Source: Phoronis australis
Taxonomy: Eukaryota; Phoronida; Phoronidae
DNA length: 31,366 nucleotides
Assembly (NCBI GenBank): GCA_002633005.1
Contig: NMRA01000338.1
Location: forward strand, 464,740-496,105
Reading direction: 5' to 3'
This document shows positions 22,101 to 30,041 of the stretch, one piece after another. A model generated the notes under the pieces. It did no database searches. It was not told the DNA's origin and was given only the letters and a program-made list of their open reading frames with translations. The translations under genes and the position numbers were made by a program. The first letter of the stretch is position 1. Each line of letters starts with the position of its first letter.

Positions 22101-25100
22101 TTGTCATTCACGTTTTATTTTTAATGCAAACTCGGTCAAAGCTTTCATTTGGATTGCTTGAAGCTTCAGTCAATATTGGCAATCAAAACTCTGACCCCTT
22201 CAAGTTCTAAAGCACTGCTAACCACAGCACCCATAGGTGGCACTGCAAACTGGTTTCTACTGAATATTTCTTGATCAAGGCTTGGAATTTTCCACGGAAA
22301 CGCGGATTTCCGCTTTTTTATGCGCCCACATATTTATATGTGGACGCATTATGCCGTCATCTCTGTCCGTCCGTCCGTCCGTCCGGGCGGCGTCCGTCCG
22401 GCGTCTGGCGTCCGCTGCTCTATCTCCAAAACCCTTTGACATATGTTCATGAAATTTGGCACATATGTTCCATTCATGAATAAGACGGCATGTGCGAACT
22501 TTCGGACGGATCCGACTACCGGTGTGCCCCCTAGTGGCAATTTTAGTTTTTTACGCTTACCTTTGTATCTTCAAAAGTCCTGAACGGATTTTCATGAAAT
22601 TTGGTATGTAGGCACCTGTATTTTTGCGTCCACCCCTCTATCAACCAAACCGCTCAAAGGATGATTGTGAAAATTGGCGTGTATGTGCTTACTATAAGGA
22701 AGACAGCTGACAATGATTTTCAGACGATTTGGACTACTGTGGCGCCTCCTAGTGGCAGTTTTGTTTTTTTGCGCCCATGGCTGTATCTCCCAAACCGTTT
22801 GCAGGATCTTTACTAAATTTAGCAAGTGTATTTATGTGATGTTGACAACGGACGATGACGACTTTAGGATGATTCTGATTACCGGTATGCCTCTAGTGGC
22901 AATTTTAGTATTTGCCTCTAGTGGCAATTTTAGTATTTTACATTGACCTCTGTATTTTCATAGGTCTTCAGGTGTATACTTTGTGTTACTTCGTGACTGT
23001 GAAGGAAAAGTTCCAAGTAGAAATTTGTTTCTGGCATTCTAATGCTGTGCTAATCTCGTATGTTGGTAAATTTGTTTTTAATTCTATGTTTCTGTGGTGC
23101 TTTAAGCAACTGGTGTATAGGATGTGCTTGTATTATGAAGATTACTCACATTTTGCCCCTAGCCTATTGAGGAGACAATGACCATGCCTTTCCATTTTGC
23201 AAAGTATGCCCTCTACTGGCCACTTTATGGTACCAATAAACAACCCTAGAAGGATACCGTATGCGGTGCAATTGTGGGCGCATTTCAACGCTCCGCGTTG
23301 CTCTTGTTTAAATGTTCTGTCCACATATTATTATATTTCTGCGTAAAAAAAATCAGATTTGATATAAAATTTCCGCTGCAAAGTCCTTTCTTACCGCGGC
23401 GTTGCCGAGAACTTTCACCTCAAAAAGCGGAAGTTGCTTTTTATGTTTCGGAGGAACGTAAATTGTCAACATTGCCGGAGCATCTGGCGACTCGTGTGAT
23501 TGTAAACCGCGGTGACAAATACTAAGACTCTGCAGCCAAAAATGCGTGGTGTTGGGAGTGAGCGGACGAGCTAAAAAGACGCAGACGCACGCTTCTGGAG
23601 ACGGTACCGTTTTTTTTTTATAGTCCTCCCGATTTTGGTTTGCAAAAGGTCTCGAGGCTGGGGAGCGTGCTTCGGGCCGTAAAAGTTTCCGCGTTTTCTG
23701 TCATCGGTCATTCCAAGCCCTGCTTGATATATGTTATCGCCATCCAATTTATCTCTGTATAAACTTATCATTAGTTTATCAACAACTTAGTAAACACTAT
23801 ATTTTGTGTTCTTGACTTGCACAGTTGTTTCTAATTTAAATGTACAAACTACTTCTCCCATCTACATCCAGGCTTAAAGGGTGCAATGAGCAAGCGAGAG
23901 ATTGAAGCCATTGAAAAGGCCATGACATTTGTCAAGAAGAATGGCTTTGAGAAGGATCTGGCCCCAGAGATGTTGGAGGCAAATAAGCTGCTGATCAACC
24001 TGCGACGACTGGAGCGCATCAGGGCCGAGATCCTAGAACTGAAACAGTCGACTGTGGCAGAGATCAGGAGCTACTCGACCCCGCCCATAGCTGTCCATCA
24101 TGTGATGACTGCCACTTTCTTGGTGTTAGGCCATCCAGAAAAGGAGACAAAGGTCAGGAAATGAATTGATTGATCTTGCACAGAAATAATTTTGATAACT
24201 TCTGATTGGAAAGATTATGTTGTATTTCTGGGATTCTTTTCGAATCTCTAAATACACTATACACCAAAACATAAACGGGTAAAATAAAACCATCATAGTA
24301 GCTGAGTGCATGCAGAGTTTGTGTCATGGCGGTAATTCATCACCTCCTGAAATGATGGGAAGGCTGAACAAAGCGAGAAGTGCTGTGTGACCTGAAGGAA
24401 CAGAGACCGAATTAACTGTTATGGCTCGTCATTTTTGCTGTGAATTGAATTTGCTGTCATTATTGGAAATGGTATTTTGTCTAGTTACTTGTGGCATGTG
24501 CTCTATGATAGTATATTTCTTTGCTGATTCTGTTCATTCTAGAAGAAATATTTTGTACTATTCCATGCATGCCAAAAGTAATCGGACATGATGATGGATG
24601 AGCCTAAGTTGAATTCCTGTCATGACATTTGAGTGTAAGCAGAATTGACTGTCATAGGCAGCCGGAAGCCATGACCAGGAATTTACCAGAAAGTTAGTTT
24701 AATGGCAAGGCTATTTCTACAGTTAGGATCTAATCAAGATACAAACCTGGTGATATGTAATAAAGGCGCAGCTCGTACCGCACATGCCTGCCTAATTAGG
24801 TCACCCTTTGCTACATCACTATGCATGAGAGCTGTGTTTTCGTCAAAATTGCATCACAGTGGCTATACATTTAAGATAGTCAGTTGCATTAGAAGATTGA
24901 CGGAGGCATTCTTCTTGTCGCTGGGCAAACAGTGGTTCTTTCAATGTATTGCAAATACGTAAGCAATTATTTGTCATGATTATTTTGAGACTGAGTTTGA
25001 TGTACGCAGACATTGGTCTTCATAGGGCAATGAAATCTGGATTTAACACCACATCCGTGCATGTTATCAAAACGAGATTTTGACCAATCGGAAGATGGTA

Positions 25101-25939
25101 AAACTTTCACTCTTTCACCATCACATTAGGAAGCCTAGAACACGGACAATACTGTGCTCTGTACTATGATAATGAAGTTGTTGACATGATGCCGCTTATT
25201 ATGTTCTACATGACTGTACACTGAAATTATGCCTACACTGTGCACCTATATACTGAAGATTGCAAGAATAGGTTACAGGCAGAATGGCTAGTCATAACTG
25301 GTCCTTTCCCGCCGTTCTTAGTGGGAAAAGTCTTTAGGCAGGATTAACGGTCACGACGTAAACAGTATTTTATCTGACATGTGGTTTCTTTTGCAGTGTG
25401 CTCTACTTACCACAGTGTCTAATATAATGCATTATAGTTTAGTTTTGTTGGCACTGTTGAGTGAACAAAAAGCACGAAAATAATTGTATAATTACATGAA
25501 CACTAAAAGCATTTTTCTTGCTATAGGTTTGGAAGACAGTTCAGGCCCTGGTAGGCAAGACGGGCAAGGATGGTCTGAAGAGACGGTGTCTAGAGCTTAA
25601 TCCTGATAAGTTGGATTTGAAGCAAGCATCAAGGGCAAAAGAACTGCTGAATAAATACGAGTTGGATGAGATACGTGACGTGTCTGCTGGAGCGGCAACC
25701 TTCTATTGCTGGGTAAGGGAATTTGTCTCCATGTACCGTTTGTGTGTCAGTTAGTTAAAAAACTTTAAACATATTTCAAATGATCATCTTTCAATATGAC
25801 TCCATTTATTTTTGAAATTAAACACCTTTAAGTTTACATTTTATTTTAGGCCACAAGCATGATTGAAGAAAAAGAAGCCAGAATGGAGGCTAAGCAAAGA
25901 GAAGAGGAAGAGAAGAAACAATCTGCAGCCGCTAACTAG
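9965..25939 (+). CDS. EF-hand/coiled-coil protein with a dynein-stalk-like C-terminal domain (11 exons)
   Basis: Joining 9962-10108, 10855-11024, 12860-13041, 19298-19437, 20356-20511, 20877-20963, 21475-21607, 21823-21990, 23872-24152, 25527-25712 and 25850-25939 gives one unbroken frame of about 578 residues from the ATG at 9965. Every junction agrees in phase and has GT-AG ends. In order: EF-hand-like helix-loop-helix units with loops at residues 20-31 and 92-103, both with Gln at loop position 12; a W-F-rich linker; a Glu/Lys/Arg coiled coil (about 145-340); two related helical modules (about 348-440); then a segment ending near 560 that resembles the dynein heavy chain microtubule-binding domain (IRSYSTPPIAVHHVMTATF; DVSAGAATFYCW). 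There are no AAA+ modules. I infer a cytoskeletal or ciliary, microtubule-associated role. I know no named orthologue. The start is uncertain: the exon is open 5' of this ATG, which has G at -3 and +4. Confidence 0.85.
10855..11024 (+). CDS. Exon 2: second EF-hand-like unit
   Basis: The acceptor is ATCTTACAG and the donor is CCAG|GTGATA; phase 0 in, phase 2 out. It contains LRWEFSMLDREHNDTISEEQ. The loop runs D-R-E-H-N-D-T-I-S-E-E-Q, with Asp in place of Gly at position 6 and again Gln at 12. Confidence 0.85.
12290..12795. mobile_element. hAT-type MITE (family 2, copy 1)
   Basis: The left end CAGGGCTTGGAATTTTCCAC and right end (inverted CAGGGCTTGGAATGACCAAT) share 13 terminal bases, followed by further inverted matches around AACGCGGA. 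It is flanked by the 6 bp repeat AAAAAT (12284-12289 and 12796-12801). CAGGG termini and a 5-8 bp target repeat point to hAT. It sits in the intron between exons 2 and 3 of the dynein-stalk-like gene. It carries only a short ATG-led frame at 12535-12624 (MASRVIVKRGDKYYHSAAKN...), disabled by a stop in the second copy. Confidence 0.85.
12860..13041 (+). CDS. Exon 3: W/F-rich linker and start of coiled coil
   Basis: The acceptor is CTCATAG and the donor GAAG|GTAAAT; phase 2 in, phase 1 out. The split codon restores EEQAR|WFMQSVHGKRF. The stretch RKWENFLRSRAVPRSG and FAEIEVELCNIP follows, then EEEEEARKQAE opens the coiled coil. The helix after the second EF loop continues through this junction, which supports the splice. 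Confidence 0.85.
13875..13895 (+). other. Possible 21 bp microexon
   Basis: CTGTTTCAG|GCAAAACTAACCCTACTAAAG|GTAGTA is flanked by good splice signals. It is 21 nt long, phase 1 to phase 1, and would add GKTNPTK between exons 3 and 4 without breaking the frame. Skipping it also keeps the frame and gives a smoother coiled coil. It could be an alternative exon or a chance match. Confidence 0.25.
18212..18780. mobile_element. Harbinger-type MITE
   Basis: Terminal inverted repeats of about 43 bp bound it. The left end begins GGGCTGTTCCAGCAGAATCT and the right end inverted begins GGGCTGTTCCAGTAAAATCT; both run into TGGGAGGGGGGAAGGCA-like sequence. It is flanked by the 3 bp direct repeat TAA (18209-18211 and 18781-18783), the TWA target of PIF/Harbinger elements. 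No transposase is encoded. Inside, the motif ATTATGGGTGGT recurs (18267, 18648, 18712, and as TTACGGGTGGT at 18679), like subterminal binding sites. Confidence 0.85.
19298..19437 (+). CDS. Exon 4: coiled coil
   Basis: The acceptor is TTATTGTAG and the donor GAAGAA|GTAATG; phase 1 in, phase 0 out. It encodes EKLRKQREAEERRKARLEDE and more of the same, almost only E, K, R, A and L in a heptad-like pattern. Reading past the donor meets a stop within five codons, which fixes the exon end. Confidence 0.85.
20163..20250 (+). repeat. Dispersed repeat family A, copy 3 (diverged)
   Basis: It begins gtagcttttaatgatattca and passes through gtcagattt and atcaatacaaagctgtat, in the same order as the copies at 2558-2660 and 7829-7925. 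The frame V-x-F-N-D-x-x-F-x-S-D is again open. It lies in the intron between exons 4 and 5. Confidence 0.45.
20356..20511 (+). CDS. Exon 5: coiled coil
   Basis: The acceptor is CTTACATCAG and the donor CAGGAG|GTGAGG; phase 0 on both sides, 52 codons. It encodes EELRKKKEEEERKKREEDEE and a further Glu/Lys-only run. This is the most charged part of the protein and probably forms a single alpha-helix or coiled coil. Confidence 0.9.
20601..20620. repeat. Short (GA)n microsatellite
   Basis: A run of alternating ga about eight units long follows exon 5 in the intron. No function is implied. Confidence 0.7.
20877..20963 (+). CDS. Exon 6: coiled coil
   Basis: The acceptor is TGATTACAG and the donor GCTAAA|GTAAGC; 29 codons, phase 0 on both sides. 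It encodes ELEEKIRREAEERKQRELEE, then AKGAEQLAK. Confidence 0.85.
21475..21607 (+). CDS. Exon 7: coiled coil
   Basis: The acceptor is TCTAATAACAG and the donor AGAG|GTGTGT; phase 0 in, phase 1 out. It encodes EAEEKEKEAGEELLRAQKAL, then KDAQDAKSKKEAEELERIAK. Composition here shifts towards Ala and Gln, as in a regular coiled coil. Confidence 0.85.
21823..21990 (+). CDS. Exon 8: first helical module
   Basis: The acceptor is CTGTTTATAG and the donor GACG|GTATGG; phase 1 on both sides. It contains LKVAIKSRDKGKLEKGIKSF, then a short linker, then LATAEKILKQVNAR. The same pattern (L-K-x-A-[IM], R-[DE], E-K, then AE/AN-K-[IL]-L) recurs in the next exon, so the two look like a duplicated helical hairpin. 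Confidence 0.88.
22320..23309. mobile_element. Nested repeat element with internal degenerate tandem units
   Basis: This interrupts the hAT-type MITE. It starts ATGCGCCCAC, whose exact inverted copy GTGGGCGCAT lies at 23274-23283, followed by a tail that ends in ctcttgttt. Near the start are a short hairpin (cacatatttatatgtg) and a (TCCG)n run (about 22364-22385). The body holds four or more diverged units, each with a -tctccaaaacc- or -atgaaatttggtatgta- half and a cctagtggcaattttagttt half. Repeats of this look are common in marine invertebrate genomes, as I recall. The superfamily is unknown. Confidence 0.65.
22889..22938. repeat. Perfect 25 bp tandem duplication
   Basis: The unit at 22889-22913 (gcctctagtggcaattttag plus tattt) is repeated exactly at 22914-22938. 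It lies inside the nested element and sits on the unit boundary of its internal array, so it is probably a recent slippage or unequal exchange. Confidence 0.85.
23872..24152 (+). CDS. Exon 9: second helical module and entry of the dynein-stalk-like domain
   Basis: The acceptor is CTACATCCAG and the donor ACAAAG|GTCAGG; phase 1 in, phase 0 out, 93 codons. It starts GLKGAMSKREIEAIEKAMTF, related to exon 8. It then passes through EANKLLINLRRLERIRAEIL into STVAEIRSYSTPPIAVHHVM and TATFLVLGHPEK. The S-Y-x-x-PP-x-x-V-x-x-VM pattern matches the place where coiled coil 1 of a dynein stalk enters the microtubule-binding head. The family pattern is from memory. Confidence 0.88.
24153..25526 (+). other. 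Intron between exons 9 and 10
   Basis: These 1.4 kb are without a recognisable repeat, RNA gene or exon. The open frame at 24702-24962 has no flanking splice sites in phase and no domain-like composition. Confidence 0.6.
25527..25712 (+). CDS. Exon 10: core of the dynein-stalk-like domain
   Basis: The acceptor is CTTGCTATAG and the donor TGCTGG|GTAAGG; 62 codons, phase 0 on both sides. It contains VWKTVQALVGKTGKDGLKRR, then LELNPDKLDL, KELLNKYELDEIRDVSAGAA and TFYCW. In dynein heavy chains the corresponding region reads roughly LL--FL--L--FDKD-I, then a loop, then V-K-S-AA--L--WV. The proline that usually precedes coiled coil 2 is not seen here. Confidence 0.88.
25850..25939 (+). CDS. Exon 11: C-terminal tail and stop
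   Basis: The acceptor is TTATTTTAG; the exon runs to TAG at 25937-25939. It encodes ATSMIEEKEARMEAKQREEE and ends EKKQSAAAN. The charged tail corresponds to only the first three or so heptads of a dynein coiled coil 2, so an antiparallel stalk of dynein length cannot form. Confidence 0.88.
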   Translation, partial: ATSMIEEKEARMEAKQREEEEKKQSAAAN

Positions 25940-26154
25940 CATTAGGTGTTATTTGTTAATATTCAGAAAACTTAAATCGGAATGTATGTGTCATGGTTTT
26001 AAGTGCGGTGGTACTATTTCTGGTCTTATGGAAGAGAAGAAACAATCAGTAGCCGCTAACTAGAATTAGTTTTGTTATTTGTTAATATCGGATATTAAAC
26101 TTAAATAATGAAATGTATGTGTCATGGTTTTAAGTGCACTGGGATTATTTTACT
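25907..26154 (+). repeat. 124 bp tandem duplication over the gene's 3' end
   Basis: Sequence from 25907 (gaagagaagaaacaatctgc) recurs from 26031 (gaagagaagaaacaatcagt) at an offset of exactly 124 bp. It includes the codons for the final EEKKQS-x-AAN and the TAG, then the 3' UTR block aatgtatgtgtcatggtttt. Copy 2 has small indels and substitutions, so the event is not very recent. Only copy 1 is read as the C-terminus; copy 2 lies in the 3' UTR. Confidence 0.85.
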
Positions 26155-26291
26155 ATAACTTTTCTAGTCCCATGCTTGTATGAAACTCAGTTAAAATATA
26201 CTTATAAGCAGTTACGATGATATTCTGTTCTTGCAATACTGTGAACTCACTGAGTCATCCTTTGTTTCAAGCCACTTCTTTTCGTGAAATC

Positions 26292-26297
26292 AATAAA
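26292..26297 (+). terminator. Candidate polyadenylation signal
   Basis: AATAAA lies about 350 bp after the stop of the dynein-stalk-like gene, with GT-rich sequence 40-60 bp downstream. Other AATAAA motifs occur near 26748 and 27073, so the real 3' end is not fixed. Confidence 0.45.
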
Positions 26298-27517
26298 TGC
26301 GGCAATTTGGCCTGTCAATATCCACTTGTAAAACTGCTTATCGTGTTGGCATCGGTTTCAACATTCAGTTGGACTTGTTAGATAACCTGTGACTGAATTG
26401 GAGAGGTCACATTTTGGATGCCTGGGTAAACCTTTGGTTTTCTGAAATATTTTTGTCTGTTAAATGATATTCTTTGTAGCAATGACAATGAAGTGATAGC
26501 ATAACGAAGAATTGTTTGGCCAATTTTGTTGTATTGTAACGGTTTTAATTTGTTTTTCTCGGACAGACCAACTGGAGGAAATGTTTAAGTGTTGTGTAAA
26601 CATGAATTTAGCTTCATTTGAAGTCGTAGTGCATAAAAATAATTGACGTCTCAAAATTGCCATTTTCCATTATTCAAAAGCTGATTAATTTACGACAATT
26701 AATGGAAAAAGTTGTTTTATTACATCTACACAGTACAAAAGCATAGTAATAAACTATAATTTTCTTAATCTTTAATTATTTTTGTGGAGAAATTTAATGA
26801 ATTAAGAAATATTTCCTTTGTCGGCCAAATTGTGTGCTAAATAAGCGAAGGATTACCTATTAATTAAGTCATGGGACTTTGATGTAATGTCAAAATATTA
26901 TTGTCTTTCTTTTTCTTGTTCTAATTATCACCATGTGTCTTAATTATGAAGAAATTAATTTCTTATCTAAACAATGATCCTTGTTATTTTAGTGTTTTCA
27001 TTTGCAGATATTAGGAATATTAATCGGTGTGATTAATATATTAGTGGCTGGCCACTGTAATACTGTTTACTTTAATAAATAGTCTTTTTATTTGACATGT
27101 TTGTTTTTTATACAATGCTTTGTGTGTGCCATGTAAGGGTGGGACTGTCTACCATTTCCTTATTGAGAACGAGAAGACAATTTCATTTTTGTTCAAAACA
27201 TATCACATACACTGTAAAAGGTTCTTTTCATCAAGTTGAACATGCTCCCCTATGCTGTCTGCTTAGAAGAAGTACCTCCAGGTGCAGCCAGGTGGCGATG
27301 AAGTCAAAGCGGCCCCCATTGCTTCCTAAAAGAATCCGATTAATTTTACCACACATGAATTCTTGGCTTCTAAAGAAGTCCCGCTTCATTAACTAGTAAT
27401 AGTGTATATGTTTTAAAGCAATCTCTTGAAAACGGACTAGTAAAAATTTCAGTTAAAACTATGACCCTCGTACATTAGTTTTGAGGTTGTGTAGTACTGT
27501 CATGCTACAGGTGGCAC

Positions 27518-27549
27518 TCTGTGTGTGTGTGTGTGTCTGTGTGTGTGTT
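27518..27549. repeat. (GT)n microsatellite
   Basis: An almost pure gt run with one ct interruption, in intergenic sequence. It is a likely length-polymorphic site. Confidence 0.8.
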
Positions 27550-27750
27550 TGTTTTGTTCATAACTCATACACTGTGTGATATGGTGATATGTACTTTTAT
27601 TTTCTTAGTTTAGCTCTTTAATATGGAATTGTCGATTACTAGCTTCATGCCACGCTCTATCCAGTCATAAGAGCGCCTGGTAGGTCAAATGTCGCAAAGC
27701 TTGGACACTGGTAACTGAAAGCGCTCGGAGGATTGACACTTCACGGCAAT

Positions 27751-27816
27751 GGAGATGACGACGACGACGAGGATGCTGATGATGATGATGATGATAAAGG
27801 CGGCGATGATGACCAT
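27751..27816. repeat. GAC/GAT trinucleotide repeat
   Basis: Runs of gacgacgac, gatgatgatgatgatgat and gatgatgaccatgatgat. It lies just left of the truncated hAT-like copy. The open frames across it on both strands (poly-Met or poly-Ser) are products of the repeat. Confidence 0.8.
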
Positions 27817-27831
27817 GATGATAGCAGTCGC

Positions 27832-28125
27832 AGTGGCGGATCTAGGATATCATAAGGGCGACCCCGGCAACATTTTGGTCTCGGGCAACAGCACAAAGTA
27901 CGCTTGCATGGGCACCCACCCAAAATTCTAGCAGTGCCTTGAACGTAAACCTCATACTAAAGAAGGAACGGAGGACTAAAAAAAAAAAACGGAAAATGAT
28001 TGCGCCTACGGTGTCGATCGAACACTTGCATGCGGGTCTTGCCCCCTCCCCCCTATACACACACACAAACACAAACTAAATCTGCACACATTTTTAAATC
28101 TTGTTTCACCCGCATGTTAATTACA
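27832..28125. mobile_element. Truncated second copy of the family 1 hAT-like element
   Basis: It begins CAGTGGCGGATCTAGGATAT, nearly the left end of 6122-7108. Near its right side, actaaatctgcacacatttt and aaatctt-tttca-ccg match 6955-6995. The tRNA-like part survives only as gtcgatcgaacact-like debris around 28012. No right terminal repeat is seen, so the copy is internally deleted and lacks its right end. Confidence 0.7.
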
Positions 28126-28864
28126 TGTACAAATTACCAGTTCGCCACGCTAAGATGAATTAGGTACTAGGACAAGTATTACCAGGAAGTGGTTATCTCT
28201 ATCTAATAATACTAGATAGTTAAAGAAAAGTAGCGTATTACTGAAGTAATTGCCTTGAGACATGCATCTCAGCACACCTTACGTGCGTTTCATTTTTTGA
28301 AAAAAACGTCTGCATATCAATGTTATTATTATTCCTTGGTATAACGTGAAGTAGACAATTCCAATCACCTTTCTGGAATTTGGGTCTGTGCAAATGCATA
28401 CGTCGACCACCGGCTTCGGCCGCCCAACAGCTTGTTCACAGGCACCCGCGGGTAACCGATCGATGTATAGACAATGTATGTGCGTGCCTTACCAACCATT
28501 ACAGAGTGTTTTTGGTGTCGTGCATTCTTCTTTTTTCAATGTTAGCATATCATTTTTTATAACTCTATCGTTTTTTAAAATTTTGCTGCCACCTTTTATT
28601 CAAACTGACTTATGCCCTCATTTCCGAATATGCACATGAACACATACATGTACAGTTCCATTGGTCAGTTCAGTGTTGTATACAATGATAAGACGTTACA
28701 TGCACGCATATTGCTCATCGATTTCCATGGGTTTCTATTAATTTTGTTCTACTTTGTGTTCAAGTGTTTCACACGAACCCATTTGTTAGAATAAATCAAG
28801 TGGCGTCGGGTCAAGGAATTTTTGACCCATAGCCTACTAAAAACTTTGGGAATGCAGTGATGTA

Positions 28865-28933
28865 ATGGCTCGCCGGAGAGCGGCCCGATTGACAGCTGAT
28901 CGTCTTGTCGGAACAACCGGAACTGAAAAACAG
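28865..28933 (+). CDS. Candidate first coding exon of an unknown plus-strand gene
   Basis: An ATG with A at -3 (ttg/atgtaATGG context) opens 23 codons, MARRRAARLTADRLVGTTGT then EKQ, ending CAG|GTACTA, phase 0. Local CpG density is high, as at a promoter. No following exon was identified in the remaining 2.4 kb, which holds the minus-strand lectin. I do not recognise the peptide. It could well be chance. Confidence 0.2.
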
Positions 28934-30041
28934 GTACTATACAATTATAGCGACGAAAAAGGTTAATCACTGTGTCAGTAATACCATTTTCTAAACTTGG
29001 CAGTGATTGTCTTTTCGAGTGACGGAGCCGGCAAAATCTCAAAGGCCCTAGCAGCACTCCGTGACTGAAAATTTCAGCCAAAGCATTAGGAATTTTGTCT
29101 TTGCATTGGCTTATATGACCGTTTAACCAATGCATGGGTTTACATTGCTTTATGTTACCAATATTTTAGAACCTCGTTAGTATTTGAAATTTCAAATTTT
29201 ATTCTGAAAATTCCCCGGCTTCCATAAAGCCACCGTGCTTTTGTTTACATAGCGTTCATCATCAATATGTCGGACCGCGTGCCTCGCGCTGTCGGGCTTG
29301 CGAGTATGGTCGTGTCGTCTCTCTATACATAGCTCATTGGTGCTAGCCATTCAGTTTTCTTAGAATGAGATCTGATCAGTCAGGTTTCAAGTCATACACT
29401 AATGGCGTCTGACGGTTGATATTGGAAGCTCATGTCGTATGACGTGTGAGGTGTGACGCCTCATTTCAGTGACATCTAACGGTCAAAGTAATAAGAGGAT
29501 CGTGCCCGAGAACAGGCGTCTTTTGTAAGGGTAAAACATGTCATGCTCAAAGCATCACAGCGCCACTAGACTATTTAGTCTTTGGGAACCGAGGCGGTGT
29601 CATTTTGTAGGTAAAGAGTTCAAATTTCAAACAAGCACAATGCTTGGATAGCCGACAATTTGAACCTTTACTTTTGAAATCACGTTTGCCCACGTTAAAA
29701 TTCACCGTGACCAAAACGGCTGTCCCTTCCTGCAAGTAATGCCTTCCTACTTGTCTGCTGGAGTCTCCCAGAATGTTCTTTAGTACGTATTCTACACAAA
29801 TTACATTTTTACTGCTACACAAATAAATGACAACACATTGAAGTACAAAAAATAAGCGAACCATTAAATCCGGGTTTTTAAGTATAAAACAACGACATAG
29901 TAAAGGAAACAAAAACCAAGAACAATATCATCTATCATCATCGGTTATATCAGTCAAGTGCTATCCGCTAGTGAACAACCAGAACAGCAAAATAAAACTT
30001 ATGGAACTAAGATCAGTGTCAGTCTAATGTAGATGGACAAT

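Larger units (their letters stand above)
22276..23722. mobile_element. hAT-type MITE (family 2, copy 2), split by a nested repeat
   Basis: The ends are CAAGGCTTGGAAT (22276) and, inverted, CAGGGCTTGGAAT (ending 23722). A perfect 6 bp direct repeat CTTGAT flanks it (22270-22275 and 23723-23728). The left 44 bp and the part from about 23310 match 12290-12795 closely. Everything between (about 22320-23309) is a separate insert. It lies in the intron between exons 8 and 9. No transposase is encoded. Confidence 0.85.
26300..30041. other. Intergenic region, mostly featureless
   Basis: These 3.7 kb lie between two convergent genes. The region holds a (GT)n run, a GAC/GAT trinucleotide run, a truncated hAT-like element (27832-28125) and a weak candidate first exon at 28865-28933. 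The minus-strand open frames at 28749-29135 (128 codons) and 29571-29912 (113 codons) resemble no family that I know. The part 26300-27500 is AT-rich and shows nothing. CpG is locally frequent in 28860-29480. Confidence 0.5.

Noticed and set aside
22364-22400. TCCG repeats considered as part of a CRISPR-like array
   Set aside because: It is a simple microsatellite with no spacers, in animal nuclear DNA.
27741-27931. Low-complexity open frames on both strands over the trinucleotide run
   Set aside because: They are produced by the GAC/GAT repeat and by the flanking transposon end.
28749-29135. 128-codon minus-strand open frame
   Set aside because: Composition and motifs match nothing that I recognise, and no splice or promoter support was found; left unannotated as a gene.
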